DNA from: Isochrysis galbana
Lineage: Eukaryota; Haptophyta; Isochrysidales; Isochrysidaceae
Direction: 5' to 3'
Length of the DNA stretch: 64,000 bases
Assembly: GCA_018136815.1 (NCBI GenBank)
Contig: CM030935.1
Span: 535,382 to 599,381, forward strand
Positions 52,483 to 62,520 of the stretch are shown one piece after another. The first letter of the stretch is position 1. Every line of letters begins with the position of its first letter. Under the pieces are notes generated by a model. The model saw only the letters and a list, made by a program, of their open reading frames with translations. It was not told where the DNA came from and searched no databases. The position numbers and the translations under genes are program-made.

Positions 52483-53267
52483 TCATAATGCTTGTTTTTT
52501 TTCAACTAAGTTTATACTTGGTTGCCCCATGGGGGGGCACGAGCCCCCCCCTCTCTCCACTCCTCCCCTGCCATGGGGGAGGAACCACTCATCCTCCTGG
52601 CACGCCTGATGGCTTGCCAGGAGGCCACTGCCCTGCTGACCCACTCTCTCCCTGGCAGGCACGCCTGCCTCGCGCGTCCTGGCCTGTCGTGGCCAGCCCA
52701 TCGCTCCAACCCCCCCTCCCCCCCTGGTCGACAGGCAGACAGGTGCAGAGTGGGGGTCCCAGAGGCCCAGGAGCGCCAGCGAGGGAGAGGCAGGGGAGGC
52801 CAGGGCCCAGCCCCAGCCTCCTCTGCCCCCTGAGCTGGCCTCCAGGAGCCTCCAGGGGCCGCCAGAGGGCAGCTGCAGGCCTGCCGCAGGCGCGCCATCG
52901 CGCGTGCCGCAGGAGAGGGGAGAGAGAGCGCGGAGAAGGGGGGGGGCGGAGCGAGAGCTCCGCTCACCGGAAAATTGGTAAGTCCCGCACCTGTTTATAG
53001 GATAAGTCGGGACAGAGTCGGCCGCCCACTCGGAGACACAGGAGGAAGGGGAGGAAAGATCACCGGGGGGGGGCGCGGGCCACCGGACCATATCTAAGCC
53101 CTTCACCCCTATCCCCCTAGTAGTGCACGGGGGGAGCCGCCTTATGGCGGGGGGAGAAGGGCCCGGGGAGTGGGGGTGTAGAAAGTATGCTACGTGCTAC
53201 GTGTAGTGGTTCCATTCGCCGCGAGTGCGGTAAGAATATTAGAAGGTTTTTCATAATGCTTGTTTTT
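52483..53267 (+). mobile_element. Family-A retroposon with exact 17-bp target duplication
   Basis: Body 52500-53250 between tcataatgcttgttttt at 52483-52499 and 53251-53267. Starts (TTT)CAACTAAGTTTATACTTGG, a 5' hairpin, followed by ttgccccatggggggg. The core with gccagcgagggagaggcagg lies at 52777. The 3' end is cgagtgcggtaagaatatta followed by gaagg plus T's, resembling LINE1. Nearly identical to 19703-20460 inverted. No coding. Both ends complete, so this is a good type copy. Confidence 0.88.
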
Positions 53268-54302
53268 GTTTGATCAAATATGTTGTGTGCGCGATGCTCA
53301 GCGTGGCGGCGTATGTGCGAGAAAAAGGGGTCGCCTGGTCGAGCTTAGGGGAAATGGAAATTGGGTGCACGTGAGAACAAGCTAAGTGAATAGTATCACG
53401 GCACGACGAGTAGGGCGGCTCGCATGGCTGAAGGCATGGCTGGGGGGACGGGGAGAGTGAGTTTCCACGCCGATTGAAGGCGTATGTGACGTTGTCGATG
53501 GGGCTCAGATGGAAGAGCGCACTGCAATGAAGGCGCTGACAAGACATGTAGCAGGAATCGAAGCAGCTGGGTGTGAAGAGCAGCTGAGTGATCGATTTGG
53601 GTGGCCGCAACGAGTGCGCTCCCCCCGCTCCAACTGCTTTGTAGACTTGCTCGTAAGGGTTCATCCGCCCTCGGGCATCAGCATGCTTCGGCGAGATGAA
53701 TCGAGCCATTAGTGATCTCCGACTGATCTGCCGGAGGGCACAGGCGATCGTTACCACGTGACTCAACGTGGAATCATCCACACCGAGCAATTGCAGAGAA
53801 TCGAGCGCGTTTGATTCATTGCTAGGGGCTAGGGCTGGCGGGGAAATGTGAGACAGATACTATGTCCGGAGGCCACTGCGTTATTCGCGCCGCCCATGGG
53901 TATCTTCGCTGCCTATGGGTATTGCGCAGCATCAAGCCACAACAGCCAATGGAGTGCTTAGCTGCGTTGGTCCGAGTCGCGCGTGGGGTGCATGATTTTC
54001 ACATGTCAGGAGACAGCGCGGGCGAGAGTTGAGTACGTACCTTTCGTGCATTGCCCTTTAGGGGTGAGCAAGGAAAAGCGCCATTTGGCCAAGGGATAAA
54101 GTTCGTGCTAGGAAACGGTTGGCCATCTCATCCGTCGACACCATGTTCCGAAGCGTCGGGTGCATAACACCTCTGCGACAGAGATATCTGATGAGCGATG
54201 CGGCTACAGGCCAGCAATCCCCACAAGGACACTCCCTGCGCTTGTCCATGAGTGTTACAGTGCAGAATGAAGGTCAAAAGAAGAACGAGCAAACCTCAAC
54301 CT

Positions 54303-55543
54303 TCAGATAGGAAGGCCATAGTCGTCGGACGTCTCCAGAGAACGAAGCGATGCAGCGGGAAGATCCTTGTCAAAAGTATCTTCTGCAAATGTCTCTGTGA
54401 TCTCGCACGTCATCCCCGTCGAGGCGAGCGTGTAGACCCTCCAAAAGAAGCCATGACCTGAGGCATCTCGGCCACGGCCAACTGAGCGGAGGTGGAACGT
54501 TGGAAGAACGTGATTGGCGCGGAAGAGCGAGCCGAGCGGCACTGTTCCTTCCTGTACCCTTTGCTCCCACTCTGGGTCGGTGAGGAAGATTGTCGATTTG
54601 GCGTGTAGAAATGGCTCGCCTCGGACGAGCATCGTCACCTGAGGGGCATGGTAGCATGAAACGAATGTCGCAAAACAACGGCTGCGCGGGGCAAGAGCAG
54701 CATGAGGCAACGCGGATGGTGAGTGGCTAATGCAGACGAGTTCATGACAAAGAGACACTAGCCCATCGCTTGCCCCACCTGCCGATCATACACACACGAG
54801 TTGCGCTGGTGACTGAGGGGCACAAGGACGGTGAGAGGCTCGTAGTAGTAGGATGATACGATCCTCTCGACGTTGCCATTTGCGGTGAGAAGAATGCGCT
54901 GCAAGGGCGTAAATCCATCAGGTAAAGAGAAGCCAGTCGTGTTTGGAGACATGATGTCGCCGAAGCTTGGCATCGCAGAGGATGGCGGCTCTGTTGGTGC
55001 TGGAGATGTAGTTGCCAACCCTGCTCGTGATGGCGCTGACTCTGTCAGCAGCGGCTTCAAGGCGAAAACGTCTGACCGAATGCGCTCGTGAATTTTGCAG
55101 TGAATACCCTCGCCACTCAATAGGTAGTCGCGCCAGAAATGCTGGCGCCCGTGCTCGTAGCCTGCCCCAAGGAGCTCAAACACCGGCAAGATGTTCAAGT
55201 GTCGGAAAAGCTGGCCGATGGCCACACCGCCAGTGGTGATGGCCTCGAGACAGTCGGCACGGGAGATCTCGACGGTGGAAGTTGCGACTGCGAACTCGAC
55301 GCCGAAGCACACAAGGACGACCTCTCGCTCAAACCGTCCCTCGGCCACCTGTCGCGAGTGGACCTGGCGAACTTCTACTCTCGTATTGTGGTACGAGGAG
55401 ATGAGGCGCTGCAAGTTCCCGTTCGCGGTGACGACGACGCGGTGAAGCGGCTCGAAGTCTCTAAGGGCGGGCGAGCCGTTTTTCGGCGGCTCACTCCCCA
55501 TGATGTCGCCCAGGTGGGCCTCAGCCCGCTTGGGGGCCGCCAT
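54303..55543 (-). CDS. Tandem two-domain chorismate-lyase-like (DUF98) protein
   Basis: Two exons, 55543-54779 and 54638-54303 (intron gtgggg…cctcag, phase 0), 366 residues. The start MAAPKRAEAHLG at 55543 is preferred over an upstream ATG in a proline/glycine low-complexity run. The family pattern (LxRxLLTxNG…, then V..V.L….F..A.S……G..PIG.L) appears twice: FEPLHRVVVTANGNLQRLIS with VAIGQLFRHLNILPVFELLG, and FTPLQRILLTANGNVERIVS with VPLGSLFRANHVLPTFHLRS. Each copy opens with a matching SFGDIMSP or HLGDIMGS lead-in. Single-domain relatives (PF01947, Ycf21/UbiC-like) occur in cyanobacteria and algae, and some release 4-hydroxybenzoate from chorismate. Whether either domain here is catalytic cannot be decided. 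No clear targeting peptide. Confidence 0.75.
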
Positions 55544-56420
55544 CGAGGCGGGAGCCGGACGCCCCTCTCCCCCTCTCCCCGCTCTCTTCCCCCCCTCTCC
55601 CAACCTCGCCTCTCTCTCTTCTCTGTTTCCCGCGCAATCTTTCCCGTAAGGAAGGGAAGGGGGGGGGGCGGGGGGGGCGGGGGGGGGGCGGAGGCGGGGG
55701 GGGGGGGGGGGGGTTCGTCGACCGCGCATGGGAAGCCGAGCGGCGGTGAGTACGTGGGCGAACTCGTTCGATCTCTATGAGCCCACGAGCCCACACCCGT
55801 TGGAATCAAGCAAGAGACAGAGAGAGAAGAGAGAGAGAGAGAGTCCTCTGTATTGTTTTGTAAAGTACTCACTGATAGACAGGAGTAGGAGGAGTAGAGG
55901 AGTACTTGAGTACTTCAGAGCACTCTGCAGTAAAGTGAGGGAAGAGTAGAGTAGAGTACCCTGGAGCCCTACTCTACTCTGCTCTACTCTACAAGTCGGT
56001 GGTAAAAAAATACGAGCGTCCACTTTTTTGGGGTGGGTGAGTGTTCATTGTCACGCGCCGTGAGTTGGGTGTGTTCGCGGCGCAGCCGGGTGCATTTCGT
56101 TGTTTCGCTTAGACAAGAGCCGCGTTTACGCGGCGCGAGGAAAATTTTCAACGTTTTTGACAATGTTCACTTTGGGGGTGGAGGGATAGTAGGTAGTTGA
56201 CTATGTTCAAACGGTCAAAAAGTTTGAGTTGAGTTCGCGTTCGACTATTTTTTTACAACCTACTTGTACTCTAGAGCTCTACTCTAGAGCTAGAGTACTC
56301 CTAGAGCTAAAGAGAGCAGGAGTAGGGCATTCTCTATGGTAGAGCTCTAACTTTTAAGGCGGCTGGGAGGGGAGAAGAGGCCGGCCGCCGTCTCCGCGTC
56401 CGAGCACGCCGGACGCGCGG
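55544..56420. promoter_or_regulatory. Divergent intergenic region with ACTCTAC-type inverted words and a G-run
   Basis: This 877-bp region separates the diverging DUF98-like and SDS22-like genes. It holds a G-rich run (55660-55715), a (gaga)n stretch near 55830, a block of agagtagag…ctctactct inverted repeats (55930-55990), and a second palindromic cluster of ctctagagctctactctaga-type words (56265-56345) just before the SDS22 start. A shared bidirectional promoter is plausible. No TATA box is obvious. Confidence 0.4.
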
Positions 56421-57575
56421 ATGGCGGGGGCGGAAGAGGAGCTGGTGGTTGACGCGTCGGGCGAGGGAGCGAAGGCGATCGAAGACGAGTGGGTCGCACA
56501 GACTGACGTAGTCGAGCTCTGCCTCATGTTTAACCGCATCGCGCGCATCGAGAAACTGGAGCGCCTGACAGGGCTCCGCAGGCTCAACCTGCGCGCCAAC
56601 CGCATCACTGAGATCTGCGGGCTGAGCACATGCACAGGACTGCAGGAGCTAGAGCTCTACGAGAACCAGATCCAGAAGCTTGAAGGGCTTGAGGGCCTTT
56701 CGTCTCTCACCGTCCTGGACGTCTCCTATAACAAGATCAAACGCATTGAGGGGCTGCAAGGGTCAGGACTCGTCTCGCTCAAGAAGCTCTTCTTGGCACA
56801 GAATGAGATTACACTGATCGAGGGCCTGGAAGGTTTGCCAGCTTTACGACTTCTCGAGCTGGGCTCAAATAAGCTGCGCAAGATCCCGGACATGAAGGTA
56901 GGCTTGCCGTTGGGGCTTCCCTTAGGAATCCTTTGATTGCACAAATACGCATGTCGTCTTGAATTGGGTGTAATGCTGAACATTGCACTGCCCTCTCTGA
57001 CCCGGTGCGTATGAGCGTAGTTTTTGGAAGGCCTAGAAGAACTTCATCTTGGGCGAAACAAGATCAGTGACGTGAGTGGGCTGGCCGGTCTGAGCTCTCT
57101 GCGCGTGCTCGGGCTTGCAAGCAACCGGCTAACCTCTTTCAAGGGAATTGAAACGCTCTGTGCTCTTCGCGAGCTATACGCTGATCACAATGGTATCGAG
57201 AGGATGGCAGAGCTGGCGTCGCTATCAGAGCTCCACACCCTTGAACTCTCCGCAAATAGACTGCGCGTTGTCGATTGTGCTGGGTTCTCTTCGCTGGAAG
57301 AACTATGGCTCAACGCCAATCCCATTCAAGATGTGGATGCCATTGGGGAGCTTGTTGCCCTCAAGAAGCTCAAGACTCTTTACCTAGAAGGTTGCCCAGT
57401 GAGCAAGTTGGAAGCGTATCGCAGCATCGTCCTTGCACTGGTGCCAGGACTGCAGCAGTTGGACGCAGACATGGTCGAAAGGTTGAAGACGGCAGTAGGT
57501 ATTGTGACAGGCACAAGACACCGAGACGAGGGAGAGCCAGAAAACCCGGATCCCAAGCGCCAAGCAAGAACTTGA
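56421..57575 (+). CDS. SDS22-type leucine-rich-repeat protein (protein phosphatase 1 regulatory subunit)
   Basis: Two exons, 56421-56897 and 57021-57575 (intron gtaggc…gcgtag, phase 0), 343 residues, about the usual 340-360 of the family. After an acidic N-terminus (MAGAEEELVVDASGEGAKAI) come roughly eleven 22-residue repeats of the SDS22 pattern LxxLxxLxLxxNxIxxIxGL, for example LNLRANRITEICGL, LELYENQIQKLEGL, LDVSYNKIKRIEGL, LFLAQNEITLIEGL, LHLGRNKISDVSGL. An LRR-cap-like end follows (SKLEAYRSIVLALVPGLQQL). SDS22 binds and matures PP1 catalytic subunits in nucleus and cytosol. Starts 878 bp from the diverging DUF98-like gene. 57576-58084 contains nothing recognised. Confidence 0.88.
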
Positions 57576-58084
57576 CGACTAGCGCAACGAAAGGCCGCTG
57601 CCGAGGATGATTATGGGAGGTAGGCGGGAAAGTTTGTGGTGATTTTCGTCGTCAGACATGGCAGTCGTTCCTCCGTCGTGCTGAAACGTCCATTGCGCAA
57701 CGTTAGACGTGGCGCACCAATAGCTCGCTTTCGCTCTCCATTCCCTTCTAACTTTTAGGTCGGTCAATCACTTTACCGAGAAGCCCCTCGACAAAGTAGC
57801 GTTTTTAATCTGCCTCCAACTCCTACGGATGAAGTAAAGCGGTAGAATGTTCTATATTGTAGTTGTGGTACAAATGACAACTAGCAATAAAAGCTGCATA
57901 ATAGCGGCTCGCGTGGGGCTAAAACGTAAAAAGCCACCATTCAACCCCGCCCCCCACCCCACCGCCACCACTGCCACGCAAGCGTTAAGCGTTCGACACA
58001 CCCACTACTCCCCCAGCCCTGTCCCCATTCCCACCACCACCACCCGCCACGTAAGCGTTCGACACCCTGTCGCGGCGTCGCGGC

Positions 58085-58400
58085 GGTGCCCATACGAGAA
58101 AGAAAATCACCACGGCTTGGGCGAGCGCAGAGCGCCATCGCCGATCGCATCGCCGACCCGATATCGTAGGATAAGATCCTCACTACATTCACGCGCACGC
58201 ACATTCACACAAACACAAACGCAAACGCATGCGAAACTAATAGTAACAAAGTACGAGGGTGCGGGAAGATTTCTGTGGCCCGCAAGAATGCCCTGCGCGG
58301 ATTCGAAACCGGCCGCGAGCCGCGGGGGAGAAGCGAGAAGCAGAGACCTCAGTATATACATGAAGAGGTTAGAATGAGCATCCATGATCCATGATATGGA
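58085..58400 (-). repeat. Family C repeat, copy 3
   Basis: In inverted orientation it matches 34900-35205 over its whole length, from the ggatgctcattctaacctct end (58375) to atgggcaccgccgcga (58080). ggtttcgaatcc at about 58302 resembles an RNA polymerase III B box. 58400-59342 has no convincing gene; its longest frames are compositionally random. Confidence 0.6.
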
Positions 58401-59342
58401 CGTATCTATAATACACCCACATTCCACCGGCCCTTTCCCCCTGCCCCCTGCCGTCGGGCAACTCTCCCGAGCGCTCTTGGTGGTCCTGGCCTGGGCCCCC
58501 CATGCTGCACTTATCTGGCCCTGTCGAACTGTCGTCTGTCGAAGTCTTTCTTTTGGCGTGTATTGGCAGACGTTCGCGCGCGGGGGGGGGGGGGGGGCAC
58601 AGCGGACGAACGCGTAGAGGGAGGCGTCCGTTCGAGCGGAACCAGCACTACTTGGTCCATCATCACAGCAGGAGCAACGCCGAGTTGCTCCGAGCGCATT
58701 CGTCCACGCGTTGGGGCCTGTCGGCGGAAACTTGCCACTTGCCATCGCCTCCGATATCGATATGGCGCGCAGTGTTATGGTTATGGACGGGTTTGATCTT
58801 ACTTTTGAAATGCAACACAACGAGGAAGACTAGGATAGATAGGCACGACACGGCACCGAAACCCCATGCATAGGCAAGCGCGACTCAACGCTCGCAGCGT
58901 ACGCCCGCAAGCCGCAAGCAACTGACGCGAAGACAACTGACTATAGTATAACGGGAAAAGGAAGTGATAAAGCCTGCAGGCCAATTCCCGATACAACCGA
59001 CGAGGAATGCGCACCACATCGCGCCACGCGCGACGAGCACACCCGCAATCACAGGATCCTATTGTTAGGAGGGTTAAGCGATGGTCGTGGAGTGTACAAC
59101 ACATTACGTGTGTTGACGCCTGATAAGAACGTGCAGCATAAAAACCTGGTCACATGAAACGGTGGTTGACGACAATCGCATCCGGAATCGTCTAGTCAAG
59201 CATGAGAGATGCCTTCTTGCACTGGCCATGTGTCGATGGTGACAGTAGAACACTGTGCGATCCCCGATAGTTGGACCCCGCGTATTGCTATGCACGGTTG
59301 TACTCATGTCCAGATAGTGCGCTGCCGCATGCTGTCATGCTC

Positions 59343-60602
59343 TCAGCGACCGGTGCGGTAATTTTCTGACGGCAAGAGCTTGCCATTGAAATCGAATTCT
59401 CGGATTTCGCTCATCTTCTTTTGCTGAGAAAAAATGGCCTTGCCGAAGGGCCGAGGGTCTTCTAGGAATTCACTCGCATCCACCAATAATCTTTCCCAGC
59501 TAGACGACGGCGTCTTGGCCGACTCGCCGAATGCGTTATCAATGTCACGCCTAGTAGAATCCGCAGCGATGGCCACAGGAGTAAATGGGGGAGGATTTGC
59601 AAGCTGCGGATCGGGCGTGTTGAAACACTTATTGTCGATGGCGCAAAAGTTTGTGGGTTCCAAGCCAGCCTCTCGGGCTAGCTTGTATATGTGTGGCATG
59701 GCTGATGCGGGGAGTTCAGGCTTGCGAGCGTAGACGAACGCGCCCTCATACTTATTCTGGAGGGTCTTCCCAGTATAGTACACGAAGCGGAAGGAATCCT
59801 CAGACCTATCGTTAGTGCCGATTACATACCAGTTCTCCCAGAAGGTGAGGCCAAACATTTTGCCTTCCGTATGAGCAGTACGGTGCGATCCAGGCGTGGT
59901 GTCAAAGACGAGTTTCTCCTGCAGTCTTGCCTGAAAGCTCTTGGACGGCGAGCCGACACGCTCACGCGGCATTGTGTACTCGACGTCCACATCTACAACT
60001 TGCCCGTCGCGGGCGATGTTGATGGCCTGTTGTCGGGCCACCGGCTTGAAGGAATTGCGTTGGCATTCATAGCAATCATAGTTGGAGTTGAAGCCCATCA
60101 CCTTGTACCATTTCCCTGACATAGACGCCGGTGTGACCGGCACGAGCGCTTTCGGAGGTAACGGTGCGTCCAGCGGACCATCTGCTCCAGGCTCGACAAT
60201 GGCGATCTTCAGGCAGCTAGCGTCCTCAATGGTACACGAAAGCACGTCATCAAGCGCCTGATTCCCATACCTCGCAAAGCAACCCACCGTGCACTCTGTG
60301 TCACCCATGCACTTCGCCGCACACGTCAGACCCTTCAGGCAGTCGCCGGTCTCCGCGCAAGCTGTCGTTTGAAGCTTACACGACTTGGCGAAGCACTGGG
60401 GGTCAATAAGCTCCGGCTTCAGCTGACCCTGCGCTAGCTCTGCCAACTCATTCTCAGCAAATGCCGGGAACGCAGTCCCAACGAGAACAGCGGCTGAAGC
60501 CAACAGAGGAGCGCCGACGTCTAATATGTGCAATGGCTGTCTACTGGGGCCTGCTGAACCGCAGGTTGGGCCTGGCATGAGCCCTGCAAAGGACCATCCC
60601 AT
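59343..60602 (-). CDS. Violaxanthin de-epoxidase-like lumenal protein (VDE/VDL family)
   Basis: A single open frame of 419 residues runs to a gap, so the true start may lie in or beyond 60607-60706. APLLASAAVLVGTAFPAFA near residue 31 followed by EN is a thylakoid-transfer segment with a lumenal cleavage site. A cysteine-rich domain follows (CFAKSCKLQTTACAETGDC, CAAKCMGDTECTVGC, then LSCTIEDASC), as in all VDE relatives. The lipocalin barrel starts at GKWYKVMGFNSNYDCYECQR and includes WENWYVIGTN and FRFVYYTGKT. The YDCYECQ version, rather than the YDAFDCQ of plant VDE, points to the VDE-like/related branch. In diatoms VDL enzymes convert violaxanthin towards fucoxanthin precursors. The C-terminal 90 residues are polar and charged. 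Confidence 0.85.
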   Translation of the reverse strand: MGWSFAGLMPGPTCGSAGPSRQPLHILDVGAPLLASAAVLVGTAFPAFAENELAELAQGQLKPELIDPQCFAKSCKLQTTACAETGDCLKGLTCAAKCMGDTECTVGCFARYGNQALDDVLSCTIEDASCLKIAIVEPGADGPLDAPLPPKALVPVTPASMSGKWYKVMGFNSNYDCYECQRNSFKPVARQQAINIARDGQVVDVDVEYTMPRERVGSPSKSFQARLQEKLVFDTTPGSHRTAHTEGKMFGLTFWENWYVIGTNDRSEDSFRFVYYTGKTLQNKYEGAFVYARKPELPASAMPHIYKLAREAGLEPTNFCAIDNKCFNTPDPQLANPPPFTPVAIAADSTRRDIDNAFGESAKTPSSSWERLLVDASEFLEDPRPFGKAIFSQQKKMSEIREFDFNGKLLPSENYRTGR

Positions 60603-60606
60603 CGCT

Positions 60607-60706
60607 NNNNNNNNNNNNNNNNNNNNNNNNNNNNNNNNNNNNNNNNNNNNNNNNNNNNNNNNNNNNNNNNNNNNNNNNNNNNNNNNNNNNNNNNNNNNNN
60701 NNNNNN
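60607..60706. other. Assembly gap (100 N) at the 5' end of the VDE-like gene
   Basis: Exactly 100 N. Just beyond, the minus strand reads MPVISYFFLA into the gap, which could be the beginning of the missing signal peptide but cannot be confirmed. Confidence 0.95.
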
Positions 60707-60882
60707 CGCAAGGAAAAAGTAACTGATTACGGGCATTACTAGTGCTGGCGTATGTGGCGCAGCAGCGCGCGCGAGCGCGCGGCCCGGGTTGTTAGCGGTT
60801 AGTTGGCGCAGATATTGGGGAACATTGGACATTGTTATTGTTATTGCCTCACTTCCACATTTATTTTGCCCACACAGCTACA

Positions 60883-61075
<193 letters not shown>

Positions 61076-61119
61076 CTCTACAGGCACACGGCACACATTG
61101 GAGGGCAAGCACTGCCGCC

Positions 61120-61270
61120 ACGCCCTCCCAGTAGCTGCCCGGAACTGCCACTTGCTCGCCGATGACAGCGCCGCGGTTGCGGATCTCAGGCAAGAATTGG
61201 GATGTGATGCGCACGTTGCGCATGGCGCCGCGACCTCGAGGCATGTCTGGAGATCGGAGGTGGCTGGGCC
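61120..61270 (-). other. Short protein-like segment
   Basis: On the minus strand RGRGAMRNVRITSQFLPEIR followed by NRGAVIGEQVAVPGSYWEG reads like genuine protein but is bounded by low-complexity sequence and the CA repeat. It may be an isolated exon or a relic. 61270-61741 holds nothing recognised. Confidence 0.25.
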
Positions 61271-61741
61271 GCAATGAGTCGGGCGTCGGGGGGGGGGGGG
61301 TTGCAAAAATCGGAAACGACGGCCAATACAAAAATAGAACGTAAGTATAACTTCGCATATAAGTATCAAGTATCTAGTTAGTAGTGCATTAGATTACTCG
61401 AAAACGACATTACTGATGCTATAGGAGGTCTGAGAGAGTGATTACTCGGGTCAAAGGGTCACCATATGCCGCAATACTTGCATTTCTTGGTAATCAGAAA
61501 TAATCTCAGTATTGTAGGTGAGCCTTGCCCGCTCCCCGCTCCCCGTTGTAAGGCGGAAGGGGTGGGGATGGCCCGCGCACTCGACTTTTGTCTCCGCAAG
61601 AAATAAAAATAAGAAACCCCCACCCCACCCCACCCCGCCCCTAAGAAACCTCAAATAAGAAACCCCCGGGCGGAGCCCGATGGGGGCAAGAAAGCTTTAG
61701 AAGCTTTTGAGTCCTGTTTTCTTAATGGTGCACCCATACTA

Positions 61742-61860
61742 TAGGGCGGTCAAACATGCCTTTTAACTTCTAAGGGTGAGAATTCACTAATCACTAAGTC
61801 AAGATTGAGGTTTTATCACGCGATTTTTAGGGTATTACATTGGTAATGGGTATATTAGGC
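61742..61860 (+). mobile_element. Terminal segment of the TAGGGCGGTCAAACA family
   Basis: tagggcggtcaaacatgcc, ttttaacttctaagggtga, aagtcaagattgagg and cgcgatttttaggg correspond, in order, to the right-hand end of the 62528-63957 element read in reverse. It is a separate, older or truncated copy. 61860-62520 otherwise carries only the atatcc word cluster. Confidence 0.7.
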
Positions 61861-62269
61861 AGAATCTTATGAGAAATATGCACATTTACGACGCCGGCGC
61901 TTCTGCGCGTCGCGCATGTGACATGTGATGCTCCGCCAGGTGTGTGGTGTGTGTGGCGTGTGGCGTGATGGTGATGGGAGTGGGCGCTGGGGACAACGGG
62001 CAGGAGCATGAGAGCATGAGGCAGGAGGGCCTCACCTCTCCTCCCCATGGTCCATGGTCGTGCTCGCAGTCCGTGTCTGTCGCATCTGCAATCATCGAAC
62101 ACTATTACTAAGTTAATCAGCCTCATTATTAACGTTAACGTATCTACTTCTACGTATCTACTATGTCCTCTTTGTGGGACCTCGCTGGTGACCCCCAGGC
62201 GAGCTACGCGCCCCTCGGTGGTTTTTTTCTTGATCTGCGAGTGTTTTGTTTTCGCGTAGGCCCCCCACA

Positions 62270-62390
62270 CTCACCCAAATATCCACCAAGTATCCAACGC
62301 TCCCACTCAAATATCCAGAGATAGCTGGATCTGCCAAAATCAGCCCAAATATCCAGTAGATATATGATATATCCGGATATTTCTGCCAAC
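62270..62390. repeat. Cluster of atatcc words
   Basis: aaatatcc recurs about seven times within 120 bp (ccaaatatccacc, tcaaatatccagag, ccaaatatccagta, gatatatccggatat). It resembles 38810-38960 in theme but is not the same sequence. Confidence 0.55.
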
Positions 62391-62520
62391 TGCCAACCCC
62401 AAGTCGAGTCCATTCGATGTTGTGTTGCACCCTTGAGCGTCAACGCGCGCGCTGGTGTCATGGAGATTGCGGATTGCGGATTGCGGTGACCTCTCGCCTC
62501 TCGCATCTCGCGCCTCTCGG

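Noticed and set aside
52488-53000. ORFs of 100-207 codons in the family-A retroposon
   Set aside because: Proline/glycine/arginine-rich in all frames and not conserved as frames with the 19.7-kb copy; the element is taken as non-coding.
53251-53790. 179-codon minus-strand ORF next to the family-A retroposon
   Set aside because: No recognisable motif, random-like composition, and it runs into the target duplication.
58107-58820. 237-codon minus-strand ORF
   Set aside because: Half of it is the family C repeat and the rest has no protein-like pattern.
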